Assembly (NCBI GenBank): GCA_016213725.1 | Contig: JACQZS010000234.1 | Coordinates: 1-42,914 of the forward strand | Source: Acidobacteriota bacterium | Lineage (GTDB): Bacteria; Acidobacteriota; Terriglobia; Bryobacterales; Bryobacteraceae | DNA length: 42,914 bases | Direction: 5' to 3' | Shown: piece after piece, positions 7,594-16,016 of the stretch | How the letters are laid out: each line of letters starts with the position of its first letter | Numbering within the stretch: the stretch's first letter is position 1 | Program-made: the position numbers and the translations under genes | Notes under the pieces: generated by a model | What the model was told of the DNA's origin: nothing | The model's input: only the letters and a program-made list of their open reading frames with translations | Databases searched by the model: none

Positions 7594-8862
7594 TTAGACG
7601 CCGAGAGCCTCCACCAGATCGCCGCGTTCGTCAAAGCGCAAAGGGCGCGGTTCCCCCAAGCACTCCAGTTCGTGTTCCTGTTCCTTGCGCATCTTGGCGG
7701 TGACTGAGATCGCCAGTTCCGTGAGGTCCTGCGTATTGCGGATCCAGCAGTAAGTGATGGCCGACGGATCCAGCCGTCCGGTGGTCTTCCAGATCGCCTC
7801 CAGGCAGGCGCGGTCGGATGGAAACGCGGCCGGAGTCTTCAGGCAAGCCAGCGCGCCCGACGTCAGCCCGTTCACATAGGTCGACTTGCGCTCCATTTTC
7901 CTCACCAATTGACGGTGAACGGCGTCCGCCATGCCGATTCCGATGGCATTTCCGTGACTTAAGGGGTGGATATTGCGCACATAGATGCGCCCTACCTGCG
8001 GTGCGGAGTCCCACGGATTCAGGTTGCCGTGGATGTCGCGGTTGATCACCTTGGGGTCCATCCCGGAGCCGGACCAGTTCTTCCCCAGCTCATTCACGAT
8101 CAGGAAGTCCACTGAATCCAACGGGATACGGGGCATCCAGGACTTCGACAGCTCAATCAGCTCTTCTTCGCGCCGCTCCATCCGGGCCACGGGCACTACC
8201 TCGAGATGGGCTGTCTGATGGTGGGCGTCCTCCAGGATGGCCAATCCTCCCAGTATCTTGCCAGTCCCCAGAACCTGGCGGCCCACGCTGCGGATGACGG
8301 CTTCCAGCCCGATTTGATGGCCGTGCGCATGATAGTGCTGGGCGCCGGCGAGTTTGCCCAGCCCGATCGCCATCATTTTGAACAAACCGCTCTCCAGCTT
8401 CCCGGCGAAGTCGGTGTGGCGCTTCACCCGGGCGCAGAGCATGACGCCGTCGGCCTGGAACGCCGTGCGGTCCATGACGACATCGATGCCTTCCGGAGTC
8501 CGGCCCAATTTCACGACGGCGAGCGAACTGCGCACCGGGCAGCCCATGGAGCTTTCGGTCAGACCGTAGCGCGCCAGAACCTCGGCCTGCCCCGGCCCCG
8601 TTGCGGCGCCGTGGCTACCCATGGCGGGGAAGAGAAACGGCCGCATCTGTTTGGATTTCCACCAGGCGACGGCGGCTCCGACAATCTGGTCCAAGTTGGC
8701 GATACCGCGGCTTCCCACACCGATAGCGATCTGGGCGCCCGGCTTCAGCCCGGTGGCGAGGCCCGCAGCGTCCAACTGAGCACTGACGGCAGCGGGAATA
8801 TCGGCGAGGACGCGCGACGGCAGTTTCTGGCGGACCAGATAGTAAGAGGGGAACTGCATCAC
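7594..8862 (-). CDS. LarA-like (DUF2088) nickel-pincer racemase family protein
   Basis: A 422-residue protein with the LarA N-terminal fold (DUF2088). Visible motifs are AIGVGSRGIAN near the start, FPAMGSHG (about 78-85) with the conserved His, and KRHTDFAGKLESGLFKM (about 147-163), the region that in LarA carries cofactor-contacting residues. LarA racemises lactate with a nickel pincer nucleotide made by LarBCE; none of those genes is here, and many DUF2088 homologues act on other 2-hydroxy acids or sugar acids. The substrate is therefore unknown. It is the last gene of the minus-strand run, 35 bases after the unknown gene. Confidence 0.8.
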   Translation of the reverse strand: MMQFPSYYLVRQKLPSRVLADIPAAVSAQLDAAGLATGLKPGAQIAIGVGSRGIANLDQIVGAAVAWWKSKQMRPFLFPAMGSHGAATGPGQAEVLARYGLTESSMGCPVRSSLAVVKLGRTPEGIDVVMDRTAFQADGVMLCARVKRHTDFAGKLESGLFKMMAIGLGKLAGAQHYHAHGHQIGLEAVIRSVGRQVLGTGKILGGLAILEDAHHQTAHLEVVPVARMERREEELIELSKSWMPRIPLDSVDFLIVNELGKNWSGSGMDPKVINRDIHGNLNPWDSAPQVGRIYVRNIHPLSHGNAIGIGMADAVHRQLVRKMERKSTYVNGLTSGALACLKTPAAFPSDRACLEAIWKTTGRLDPSAITYCWIRNTQDLTELAISVTAKMRKEQEHELECLGEPRPLRFDERGDLVEALGV

Positions 8863-8897
8863 CCCATTTTATGGGGAGGAGCGCCGCAATGGCTCCG

Positions 8898-9515
8898 CTA
8901 AATCTGTTCCCACTCGCGTTCCAGCAGACGGGAATATTCCCCGGAGGCAAACAGTTCGTAGTGGAAGTTCTCCGGCGCGAGCGTGACGTAGCTGGTGAGG
9001 CCTTGCCGGGTGGTGAACATCTGATCGGCGTAGCGGTAGTAGTAGCGGACAAAGGTGGGGTTGAGAATCTCCAGGTCCGGCACGTGTGTGAAGACCGAGT
9101 TCAACCCGAAGGCTCGCGTGAAGATCGACTTGTAGTCCGCCACACCCCAGCGCGTGAGCTTGGTGCGCACGGATTCCGGCGGATACTCCACAAGGAGGTG
9201 GATGAAGCTGGGGGCCGTGACGCCGGCCTGCTGCAGGACCGGATCGCGGCTGGCGAGTTCTGCGCACTGGTCCACCCAGCGCTGCAGGTCTTTGCCGACG
9301 TAATAGAGCATGCGCAGCTCGCACAACCGGCCGGAGAGGAGCCGATGGACAATCTCGTCCTGCGAGAGTTCCCCGGAGGGGAGCAACCCTTGCAGCATTA
9401 AGTGGGCCCGGGAACTTTCCACCAATTTGTCTGCGCCCGTAGGGTCAGAGAAGGGGTGCAGAATGATGGGAGGTAGCTCCCAAACTTCTCCGTTTGGCAG
9501 GTTCGCGACTTGCAT
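8898..9515 (-). CDS. Conserved-looking cytoplasmic protein of unknown function
   Basis: I do not recognise this 205-residue protein. It has no signal peptide or membrane segment. It is rich in aromatic residues (FVRYYYRYADQMF) and has an acidic, helix-prone middle. The composition and codon pattern resemble the neighbouring genes, and the frame is open end to end. It lies between the M28 peptidase and the LarA-like gene on the same strand. Nothing in the sequence suggests an enzyme active site. Confidence 0.65.
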   Translation of the reverse strand: MQVANLPNGEVWELPPIILHPFSDPTGADKLVESSRAHLMLQGLLPSGELSQDEIVHRLLSGRLCELRMLYYVGKDLQRWVDQCAELASRDPVLQQAGVTAPSFIHLLVEYPPESVRTKLTRWGVADYKSIFTRAFGLNSVFTHVPDLEILNPTFVRYYYRYADQMFTTRQGLTSYVTLAPENFHYELFASGEYSRLLEREWEQI

Positions 9516-9583
9516 GCCTTCTTTACTGATCGGCCAAATGAGCCAAAGGCCTTAGTGAGATTCTACAGGTTTCCTGGCGATGC

Positions 9584-11413
9584 TCAGCGCATCTGCGCGC
9601 GCGACCTGAGTTTCGCCTTGGTTTCTTTCACTTCCGAGCCGCGTTTGTACTTCACCACCACCTCATCGCCGGGCTTCTTGGTGCGCAGCGCGTAGGTGAA
9701 ATCGTAGAGGCTCGAGATCGGCTTGCCGTCGAATTCGACGATCAGGTCGCCGCCCTTCAGCCCGGCTTCATCGGCCGGCGAACCCTTGGTGACGTCCGAA
9801 ACCCGGAACCCGCCCTTGGTTTCGCCCATGTCGGGAATGGAGCCGAACCAGGCTCCGCCGGAAGACGCACTGGCCGTGGCGGTGGGCTGTGGCGCCTGGG
9901 TCTTGATGTACTTGGGCCGGGCGGGAACCGAAGCCAGCTTCTGCGTCACATTTGCCACCACCTGCAGCATGTCGGCCGCGCTCTGGGTGTCGATCTTCTC
10001 CCAGGTATCGCTCGGTTTGTGATAGTCCGCGTGCAGGCCGGAGAAGAAGAACAGCACGGGCACCTGTTTGACGGTGAAAGAGAAGTGGTCGCTGGAGCCG
10101 TAGCCGCCCTGGTCGGAAAGGTCGTAGTTCAGGCTGGATTTCGCTTTCGACTCGTCCAGTAGCGCCTTCAACGTGTCGCCCGTGCCGGTGCCGCCGACGA
10201 ATACCCGCTTGTCTTTGATGCGGCCGATCATGTCCATGTTGACCATCGCCACGGCTTTGTCCAGCGGTTTGATCGGGTTGTTCACGTAGTAGTTGGAACC
10301 GATCAGGCCCAGTTCCTCGCCCGAAAAGGCCAGGAAAAGCACGCCGCGCTTGAGTTTCGGCTGTCCGGCGAAGTAGGCGGCCATCTCCAGCAGTCCGGCC
10401 GTGCCGGAAGCGTTGTCGTCGGCGCCGAAGTGGATGGCCTTGCCCGCCAGATCGGGCGCCATGGAGCTTTGCTCGCCCATGCCCAGGTGGTCGTAGTGAG
10501 CGCCGAGCACCACATACTCGTCGGTTTCGCCGGGCAGGTAAGCGCAGACGTTGGGCACGTTCTTCTGCTCGCGTTTGACTTCGACGGCCAGGTCCACTTG
10601 CAGGCCCTTGAGGTCCACAGGCTTCGGCTTGAGGGTCTTATCCACCTCCGCGATCCAGCTCTTCAGGCTCGTGCCGGAGGCGGCCAGCCACTTGTCGGCC
10701 AGTTCGGCGCGGATCTGGATGAACGGCACGTCCGGCGAATTCGGCCCCACGCGGTTTGAGAACTTCTCGAGCGTGTCCGGATCGGAGGGATGGTTGGAGG
10801 CATCGTTCACGAACAGGACCGCCAGCGCGCCGTGGAACTTGGCGTTCACGGCTTTGATCTGAGTCTGTGCGTGGCTGGTGTAAACCTTGCCGGCGAACTT
10901 GCTCTTCTCGTCGAACTCCTGCGGCTCATGCCGCAGCAGCACCACAACCTTCCCCTTGACGTCCAGGCCCGCGTAATCGTCGTAGTCGTACTCCGGGGCC
11001 GTGATGCCGTAGCCGGCGAAGACCAGCGGGGCGGAGGCCTTGCCGTTGCCCGAGAAATTGAAAGGCTGGTAGTCCTGGCTGAGCACGGCGGCGGTTTTCT
11101 TGCCGCCATTCTCTCCATACGAAAGGCGGTTGCCTTTGCCGAGCTTGGCGTTCGTGGTTACGCTGAAGCGCTGGTAGTAGCTCTTTCCGTCCGCCGGCCC
11201 GATGCCCAGAGACTTGAATCTGCCGGCGATGAACTTCGCCGCCTGCTCCAGTTGCGGTGTGCCGGTGCCGCGCCCTTTCAACTTCTCCGAAGCCAGCGTT
11301 TTCACGTCATTCTGGTATTCGGTGGCGCTGATCTTCCCCTTTTCGGGAGCGGCCAGGCAGAGAGAAGCCGCGAGCGCCGAGCCCGCGAGCAGTCGAATCG
11401 TTTGGTAGTTCAT
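9584..11413 (-). CDS. Exported M28 family zinc aminopeptidase with PA and PDZ domains
   Basis: A 609-residue secreted peptidase. A signal peptide covers 1-22 (ending CLAAPE). A protease-associated domain spans about 125-260 and the M28 catalytic domain about 285-495. Zinc and catalytic residues are visible: H306 (GAHYDHLG), D332 (FGADDNASG), E366/E367 (SGEELGL), D394 (NMDMIGR) and H465 (DYHKPSD). A C-terminal PDZ domain (about 520-605, with GSPADEAGLKGGDLI) probably aids substrate or partner binding. It would release N-terminal amino acids in the periplasm. Only 7 bases separate it from the upstream DsbA-like gene, so the two are probably cotranscribed. Confidence 0.93.
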   Translation of the reverse strand: MNYQTIRLLAGSALAASLCLAAPEKGKISATEYQNDVKTLASEKLKGRGTGTPQLEQAAKFIAGRFKSLGIGPADGKSYYQRFSVTTNAKLGKGNRLSYGENGGKKTAAVLSQDYQPFNFSGNGKASAPLVFAGYGITAPEYDYDDYAGLDVKGKVVVLLRHEPQEFDEKSKFAGKVYTSHAQTQIKAVNAKFHGALAVLFVNDASNHPSDPDTLEKFSNRVGPNSPDVPFIQIRAELADKWLAASGTSLKSWIAEVDKTLKPKPVDLKGLQVDLAVEVKREQKNVPNVCAYLPGETDEYVVLGAHYDHLGMGEQSSMAPDLAGKAIHFGADDNASGTAGLLEMAAYFAGQPKLKRGVLFLAFSGEELGLIGSNYYVNNPIKPLDKAVAMVNMDMIGRIKDKRVFVGGTGTGDTLKALLDESKAKSSLNYDLSDQGGYGSSDHFSFTVKQVPVLFFFSGLHADYHKPSDTWEKIDTQSAADMLQVVANVTQKLASVPARPKYIKTQAPQPTATASASSGGAWFGSIPDMGETKGGFRVSDVTKGSPADEAGLKGGDLIVEFDGKPISSLYDFTYALRTKKPGDEVVVKYKRGSEVKETKAKLRSRAQMR

Positions 11414-11420
11414 GTTCGGT

Positions 11421-12338
11421 CTATTTCTTTCCGGGGATTGGGAGCGTCAATTCGCAGCACTTTTCTCCCGATTCGGGGTGCCTTTTTGCGTAGTCGATCT
11501 CCATGTCGATGATGGCCTTCAATTGCTGCCAGGGCACAGCCCCGGGCACCATGCGGCCGTTGATGAAAAGCGTGGGAGTGGAGTTCACCCGCAGTTGCCG
11601 CCCTTCGGCCAGGTTGCGGTTGATCTCGGCTTCCGTGGCGCGGGTGTCGTAGCAGCGGGTGAACTGCATGGCGTCCAGGCCTTTGGATTGCACCCATTCG
11701 CCGAGTTTGGCTTTGATGTTTTCCGGCGTCACCTCGGCCTGTTTTTCAAAGATCCAGTCGTGGAAGTCCCAGAACGCGGCCGGCTTCTGGCGAAAAACGC
11801 AGCGGCCGGCGAGGGATGCGGCTTTGGCCCAAGGATGGATCTGCTCGATGGGGAAGTCTTTGAAATAGAGCCGGACGTCCTTCGGATAAGTCTGCAGCAG
11901 GTTCGTGCGCAGCATCTTCGCTTCTTCCTTGCAGTAGCCGCACTGAAAGTCGCTGAAGGCCACAATCACCACTTTGGCGCCGGGAGTGCCGAGGCTCGGC
12001 TGGAGGTCGGTTTTTAGCTTTGAAAGTTCGCTGGCGAAGGGACTCTTGTCCACGTCGTAGACGTTGCCGCGCACGATTTTCGTGCCGTCCAGGCTGACGT
12101 AAAAGATCTCGTCGAGCGAGGCCTGCTGGTAGGAGCCGGTGACCTTCACTTCCTGAAAGCCCGGCAGCGGGCCCGGCAGCGGATCGGCCACGGTCACCGT
12201 GATCTGCGGCGTCCACAGCAGCAGATGGCGTACATAGGCCTCGATCTTCGCTTTGTCCAAGCCTGGAGCGCTCTGCGCAAAGAGGGACACACTGCAACTG
12301 AGCAGGGCCATTAGGGCCATGCCGGCGAATCGAGTCAT
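11421..12338 (-). CDS. DsbA-like exported thioredoxin-fold protein
   Basis: A 305-residue exported thiol-disulfide protein. The N-terminus is a signal peptide with either an SPase I site (LFAQS, about 20-23) or a lipobox-like LLSC at 12-15. After an unassigned domain of about 100 residues comes a thioredoxin fold with C133-G-Y-C136 (FSDFQCGYC) and the cis-proline loop NSTPTLFING. The layout resembles DsbA/DsbG-like oxidoreductases that mature periplasmic proteins. It sits between cydB and the M28 peptidase (18 and 7 bases), which suggests one long cyd operon and a periplasmic folding role for exported or heme proteins. Confidence 0.88.
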   Translation of the reverse strand: MTRFAGMALMALLSCSVSLFAQSAPGLDKAKIEAYVRHLLLWTPQITVTVADPLPGPLPGFQEVKVTGSYQQASLDEIFYVSLDGTKIVRGNVYDVDKSPFASELSKLKTDLQPSLGTPGAKVVIVAFSDFQCGYCKEEAKMLRTNLLQTYPKDVRLYFKDFPIEQIHPWAKAASLAGRCVFRQKPAAFWDFHDWIFEKQAEVTPENIKAKLGEWVQSKGLDAMQFTRCYDTRATEAEINRNLAEGRQLRVNSTPTLFINGRMVPGAVPWQQLKAIIDMEIDYAKRHPESGEKCCELTLPIPGKK

Positions 12339-12356
12339 AAAAGATATTCTAGCGTT

Positions 12357-13400
12357 TCAGTAGCCGCCGTCATCCAGCCTGACCTTTCCGGCGAATTTCC
12401 GGTACAAGTAGACGTGATAACAAAGCGTCAGCAGGATGCCGGGCGCGAACCACAGCAGGCCGATCTGCAAGCCGTAGTCCGGCGCTGAGGCGTTGCTGAT
12501 GGTCAGGCTCAGCGCGGGATCCTGGTTGGCCGGCAGGACGTTCGGAAAGACGCCGAAAACAACGCTGGTCAGCATGCCCACGATGTAGACGGCCGAACTG
12601 AGGAAGGCCGCCAGCTGTTGCGAGCGGCGGTGGAAGACGAAAATGCCGGCCAGCCCCAGCAAGGCCAGGGCGGGGAAGCAGTAGCCCGCCGGGTGCGCCG
12701 CGAAACTCGCCCCCAGATGCGGCTGCAGCCTGAAGCTGACGATGGTGGTGGCGACGGTGAGAATCACCACCAGCGGCCAGGTGATCGCGGCCGCGGTGCG
12801 GGCGCGCGCGAGCACGGCACCCTCCGTCTTGTAAGCCACCCAGAGGGCGCCATGCTGCGCCAGCGTGGCGAAGGCGAAGAGGCCGACGAGCACGGTGTAC
12901 CAGTCGAGGACGCCCGCGTGCGGGCCGGGTTGGAAATCGGTCCACAGCGGAAGGAAGAAGTCTCCCTGAGCATCCAGCGGCACGCCGCGCACCACGTTGC
13001 CCAGCGCGGCGCCGAAAAAGATCGCCAGCAACGAGCTGGCCAGGCTGAACACGATGTCCCAGAACGGCCGCCACAGCGCGTTGTCGATGTGGCTGCGGAA
13101 TTCCACCGAGGATCCACGCAGGATCAGCAGCCACAGCACCATCATCAGCGGCAGGTAGAATCCGCTGAAGGACGAGGCATACAGGGCAGGGAAGGCGAAG
13201 TAGAGCGCCCCGCCGCCGGCCAGCAGCCACACTTCATTGCCGTCCCACACGGGTCCGATGGACTTCAACACCGCGCGGCGCTCGCGATCGGTACGCGCCA
13301 CGAACAGATGAACAATGCCGGCGCCCAGATCGAAGCCGTCCAGCACGACGTAGATGGCCACCATCGTGGCCACAATCCAAAACCAGATGACGGGTAGCAT
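12357..13400 (-). CDS. cydB: Cytochrome bd quinol oxidase subunit II
   Basis: A 347-residue multi-spanning membrane protein of the CydB family. Characteristic segments are YVVLDGFDLGAGI near the N-terminus and GPVWDGNEVWLLAGGGALY at about 48-66. With CydA it forms the bd oxidase, which reduces oxygen to water with quinol at high oxygen affinity and without proton pumping. It begins 21 bases after cydA on the same strand. Length agrees with the family. No CydX-like small gene is seen after it; the DsbA-like gene follows at once. Confidence 0.97.
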   Translation of the reverse strand: MLPVIWFWIVATMVAIYVVLDGFDLGAGIVHLFVARTDRERRAVLKSIGPVWDGNEVWLLAGGGALYFAFPALYASSFSGFYLPLMMVLWLLILRGSSVEFRSHIDNALWRPFWDIVFSLASSLLAIFFGAALGNVVRGVPLDAQGDFFLPLWTDFQPGPHAGVLDWYTVLVGLFAFATLAQHGALWVAYKTEGAVLARARTAAAITWPLVVILTVATTIVSFRLQPHLGASFAAHPAGYCFPALALLGLAGIFVFHRRSQQLAAFLSSAVYIVGMLTSVVFGVFPNVLPANQDPALSLTISNASAPDYGLQIGLLWFAPGILLTLCYHVYLYRKFAGKVRLDDGGY

Positions 13401-13421
13401 GTCTGATCTCTCCTCCGCTTC

Positions 13422-14756
13422 CTAGTGAGCCGGTCCTTCATGTCCGGGGCCGTGTTCAATCTCTCTCCAGATCATGAACAGACCCAGCATGAGCAGCAGC
13501 GTGTACAGGCCCAGGAAGCCCAGCAGCGTGAACATCGCGCTGCCGCTGGAGACGTGCGGAGAGACGCCGGCCGAAGTGCGCATCAGGCCGTAAATGAGCC
13601 AGGGTTGACGGCCCAGTTCGGCCGTCATCCAGCCGGCCGTGTTGGCCACGTACGGCAGCGGCATGGCGAGCATGAGAATCCACAGCAGCGGCTTGCTCGC
13701 ATAGAGCCTGCCGCGCCAGAGCTGGAGGAAAGACAGGGCCATGATGGCGATGAAGATGGTCCCCAGGCCCACCATGATGTGGAAGCTGTAATAGAGCAGG
13801 GGAATGCTGTCCGGCCACTGTTCTCTCGGGAAGTCGCTGAGGCCTTTCACCTCCGCTTCCCAGCGAGTGTGCGTGATGAAACTCAGCACGCCGGGAATGA
13901 GGAAAGGATTGTCGAGCCGCTGCTTGTCCACGTCGGGCTGGCCGAGAATGGCAATGGGTGCGCCGGCGGCCGTCTCGAAGTGGCCCTCCATTGCAGCCAG
14001 CGTCACCGGTTGATGCCGGCCTACGAGCTTGCCTTGCTGGTCGCCCGTTGGAAAGGCCACCAGCAACGCGGCAATCACGCCCGCCGTGACGCCCACTTTC
14101 ACGAACGTCGGGCCATAGTCGCCGTGCTTCTTCAGCAGAACGTACATGGCGCCGATGCCCGCCATGGCGAAGGAACCCGTCACCAGGCCGCCGAGGATAG
14201 CATGCCAGAACTGCCAGAAGGCCCACTCGTTGAAAAGGAGCGTGGTCCAACTGGTGAGGATGATCTCGCCCTTGGATCCAAGGGCGTAGCCCACGGGGTG
14301 CTGCATCCAGGCGTCAGTGGCTACAATCAGGTAGGCCGACATCCAGCTGCCGATCCAGACGGCCATCGCCGAAAACCAGTGGCCGGTGCGGCCGAGGATC
14401 TTTTCGCCATACAGAAACAGGCCGAGGAAACTGCTCTCAAGGAAGAAGGAGTAGAGTCCCTCCATGCCCAGCGTGTGGCCGATGACGCCGCCGGCAGCCC
14501 GCGAGAACTGAGACCAGTTGGTGCCGAATTGAAACTCCATGGGAATGCCCGTCACCACGCCGAGCGCGAAGTTGACGGCAAAGATCTTGGCCCAGAAACG
14601 GGCCGCATCGTTGTAATGCTCGTCGCCGGTCCTGAGAGCTAAGGTTTTGAGAACAAAAAGAAGAAAGCCGAGACCAAGCGTTAACTGGACGAACAAGTAA
14701 TGAAAAGTAATGGTGAAAGCGAAGTGGAAGCGATGAAGCGCTAGAGCGGAGTCCAT
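13422..14756 (-). CDS. cydA: Cytochrome bd quinol oxidase subunit I
   Basis: A 444-residue CydA. H19 (the b595/d-site ligand), the heme-region glutamate (SFFLESSFLG) and the b558 region (GWMTAELGRQPW, with its Met ligand) are visible. The protein is shorter than E. coli CydA (about 520), consistent with the short Q-loop class, often called CIO-like. ATG at 14756 is preceded by a purine-rich AGGAGGCAGGAGAG about 18-31 bases upstream. It is divergent from the Rrf2-type regulator, and the 156-base gap contains an inverted repeat that could control it. Confidence 0.97.
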   Translation of the reverse strand: MDSALALHRFHFAFTITFHYLFVQLTLGLGFLLFVLKTLALRTGDEHYNDAARFWAKIFAVNFALGVVTGIPMEFQFGTNWSQFSRAAGGVIGHTLGMEGLYSFFLESSFLGLFLYGEKILGRTGHWFSAMAVWIGSWMSAYLIVATDAWMQHPVGYALGSKGEIILTSWTTLLFNEWAFWQFWHAILGGLVTGSFAMAGIGAMYVLLKKHGDYGPTFVKVGVTAGVIAALLVAFPTGDQQGKLVGRHQPVTLAAMEGHFETAAGAPIAILGQPDVDKQRLDNPFLIPGVLSFITHTRWEAEVKGLSDFPREQWPDSIPLLYYSFHIMVGLGTIFIAIMALSFLQLWRGRLYASKPLLWILMLAMPLPYVANTAGWMTAELGRQPWLIYGLMRTSAGVSPHVSSGSAMFTLLGFLGLYTLLLMLGLFMIWREIEHGPGHEGPAH

Positions 14757-14866
14757 AGGGATTTAGGGAATCTCTCCTGCCTCCTAGGATGCCAGAGATT
14801 GAGGAGCGTGACATCCCAATTGACGACCTTGTACAGATTCCAGAGTTAGAGAGCTGAAGATGGGTA

Positions 14867-14902
14867 TTGACAAATTCGGAGAAAGGTACTCTAATTTATC
14901 AA
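14867..14902. promoter_or_regulatory. Promoter with inverted repeat between cydA and the rrf2-type gene
   Basis: On the plus strand TTGACA (14867-14872), 17 bases, then TCTAAT (14890-14895) make a good sigma70-type promoter for the regulator gene. The arms TTGACAAATT (14867-14876) and AATTTATCAA (14893-14902) form an inverted repeat with one mismatch around a 16-base spacer, overlapping the promoter. Reading the minus strand, TTGTCA, 17 bases and TCTAAC offer a weaker cydA promoter. An Rrf2 dimer bound here could repress itself and affect cydAB; this is inference. Confidence 0.6.
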
Positions 14903-14912
14903 GCTTCTCCCG

Positions 14913-15356
14913 ATGCAGTTGACCCGAGCAGCCGATTACGCCGTGCGCGTCATGGTTCACCTGGCCGGCCTTCCCGCCGGCGTTCGCGCCACCCGTGACG
15001 AAATGGCTGTGAGCGGCGACGTTCCGGAAGCCTTCCTGAGCAAGATCCTGCAGTCCCTCACTCGCGCCGGCCTCATCGCGAGCCACCGGGGCGTCAGCGG
15101 CGGCTACCTGCTGGGGCGGCCGGCGGCATCGATCACCGTGCTCGACATCGTGGAAGCGATGGAAGGTCCACTGCAGCTGAACGCCTGCGTGGGCAGCAAA
15201 CCGACTTGCGGGCGGGCGGGCATCTGTTCCGTGCACGACATCTGGCTGCGGGCGCAGGAGGCCTTGACTTCGGTGCTCCAAAGTGAAAACATCGCCGATC
15301 TTGCTGGCAAAGCTGCCCAGCGCCGCTCTGCCGGAGGAGGTGTTGAGTGGAGCTGA
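14913..15356 (+). CDS. Rrf2 family Fe-S transcriptional regulator
   Basis: A 147-residue Rrf2-family winged-helix repressor. The DNA-binding domain begins MQLTRAADYAVRVMVHLA, with the wing region ISHRGVSGGY-like (ASHRGVSGGYLLGRP). Three cysteines, C92, C99 and C105, have the spacing of cluster ligands in NsrR-type members, so it probably senses nitric oxide, oxygen or redox state through an [Fe-S] cluster. It is the first gene of the Rieske/cbb3 run and faces cydA. That position suggests control of both terminal oxidases. Its end overlaps the next gene by ten bases. Confidence 0.92.
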   Translation: MQLTRAADYAVRVMVHLAGLPAGVRATRDEMAVSGDVPEAFLSKILQSLTRAGLIASHRGVSGGYLLGRPAASITVLDIVEAMEGPLQLNACVGSKPTCGRAGICSVHDIWLRAQEALTSVLQSENIADLAGKAAQRRSAGGGVEWS

Positions 15357-15538
15357 CCTGGATTGCATTGGCGGCGAGCCTCTGCATGGGGTTGGGAGCG
15401 GCGTGCGTGTTCGTGCTGGCGGTGAAGCGGGACTATTTCAAGGACCTTGAGGACGCCAAATACCAGGTCTTCTGGTCCGATTTGCAGGAACTGGTAGATC
15501 AACCGAAGGAGTTGGACAAAGATGGCAGCAGATCCTAA
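15347..15538 (+). CDS. ccoS: CcoS-like cbb3 oxidase maturation protein
   Basis: A 63-residue protein with one N-terminal membrane helix (about 4-26) followed by a short acidic tail, [19 protein letters not shown], that fits the CcoS pattern. CcoS is needed for cofactor insertion into cbb3 oxidase. A GTG start at 15347 is chosen because GGAGGAGG lies 7 bases upstream. It overlaps the regulator by 10 bases and the Rieske gene by 17, so translation is probably coupled. Its tail is longer than in proteobacterial CcoS. The placement before Rieske rather than after ccoI is unusual. Confidence 0.7.
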   Translation: MELTWIALAASLCMGLGAACVFVLAVKRDYFKDLEDAKYQVFWSDLQELVDQPKELDKDGSRS

Positions 15539-16016
15539 AGGCGGCCACGCCCACGCGCCTGCGGGCGCCTCTGGCGTGAATCGCCGCAGCCTCCTGGGAT
15601 GGCTCAGCGGTTTCGGGCTCCTTGGCTCGGCGGTGCTGAGCGCCTTTTCGAACCTCATCTTCATCAAACCGCGCGCTACTTACGGGCAGCCGCAGCGCTT
15701 CAGCCTCGGCAAGCCGGAGGAGTTTCCTCCCGGTACGCGCATCTCCATGGACACGCGCCGGGTGTGCGTCGTGCGGGAAGGCAACAAGATCGCCGCCATC
15801 TCCACCACCTGCACGCACCTGGGCTGCATCGTCGGCGTTTCTGACACCGGCTTTGCCTGCCCGTGCCACGGTTCCCGCTTCGACCAGGACGGCAACGTCA
15901 CCGGCGGTCCGGCCCCCAAGCCGCTGCCGTGGTTCAAGGTGACGCTGGCGCCGAACGGCGAGATCGAGATCGACAAGGACTCTGAAGTCGACCCCGGGAG
16001 TTACCTCACGGTATGA
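15522..16016 (+). CDS. Rieske [2Fe-2S] protein
   Basis: A 164-residue Rieske subunit of a quinol-oxidising bc-type complex. A Tat-like N-terminus ([18 protein letters not shown], 20-37) anchors it. Box I is CTHLGC (C97, H99, C102) and box [11 protein letters not shown] (C113, C115, H116): C97, H99, C113 and H116 bind the cluster while C102 and C115 form the disulfide, as in high-potential Rieske proteins. It takes an electron from quinol at the Qo site and passes it to the cytochrome c partner. The gene overlaps cytochrome b by 4 bases (ATGA). Confidence 0.96.
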   Translation: MAADPKGGHAHAPAGASGVNRRSLLGWLSGFGLLGSAVLSAFSNLIFIKPRATYGQPQRFSLGKPEEFPPGTRISMDTRRVCVVREGNKIAAISTTCTHLGCIVGVSDTGFACPCHGSRFDQDGNVTGGPAPKPLPWFKVTLAPNGEIEIDKDSEVDPGSYLTV

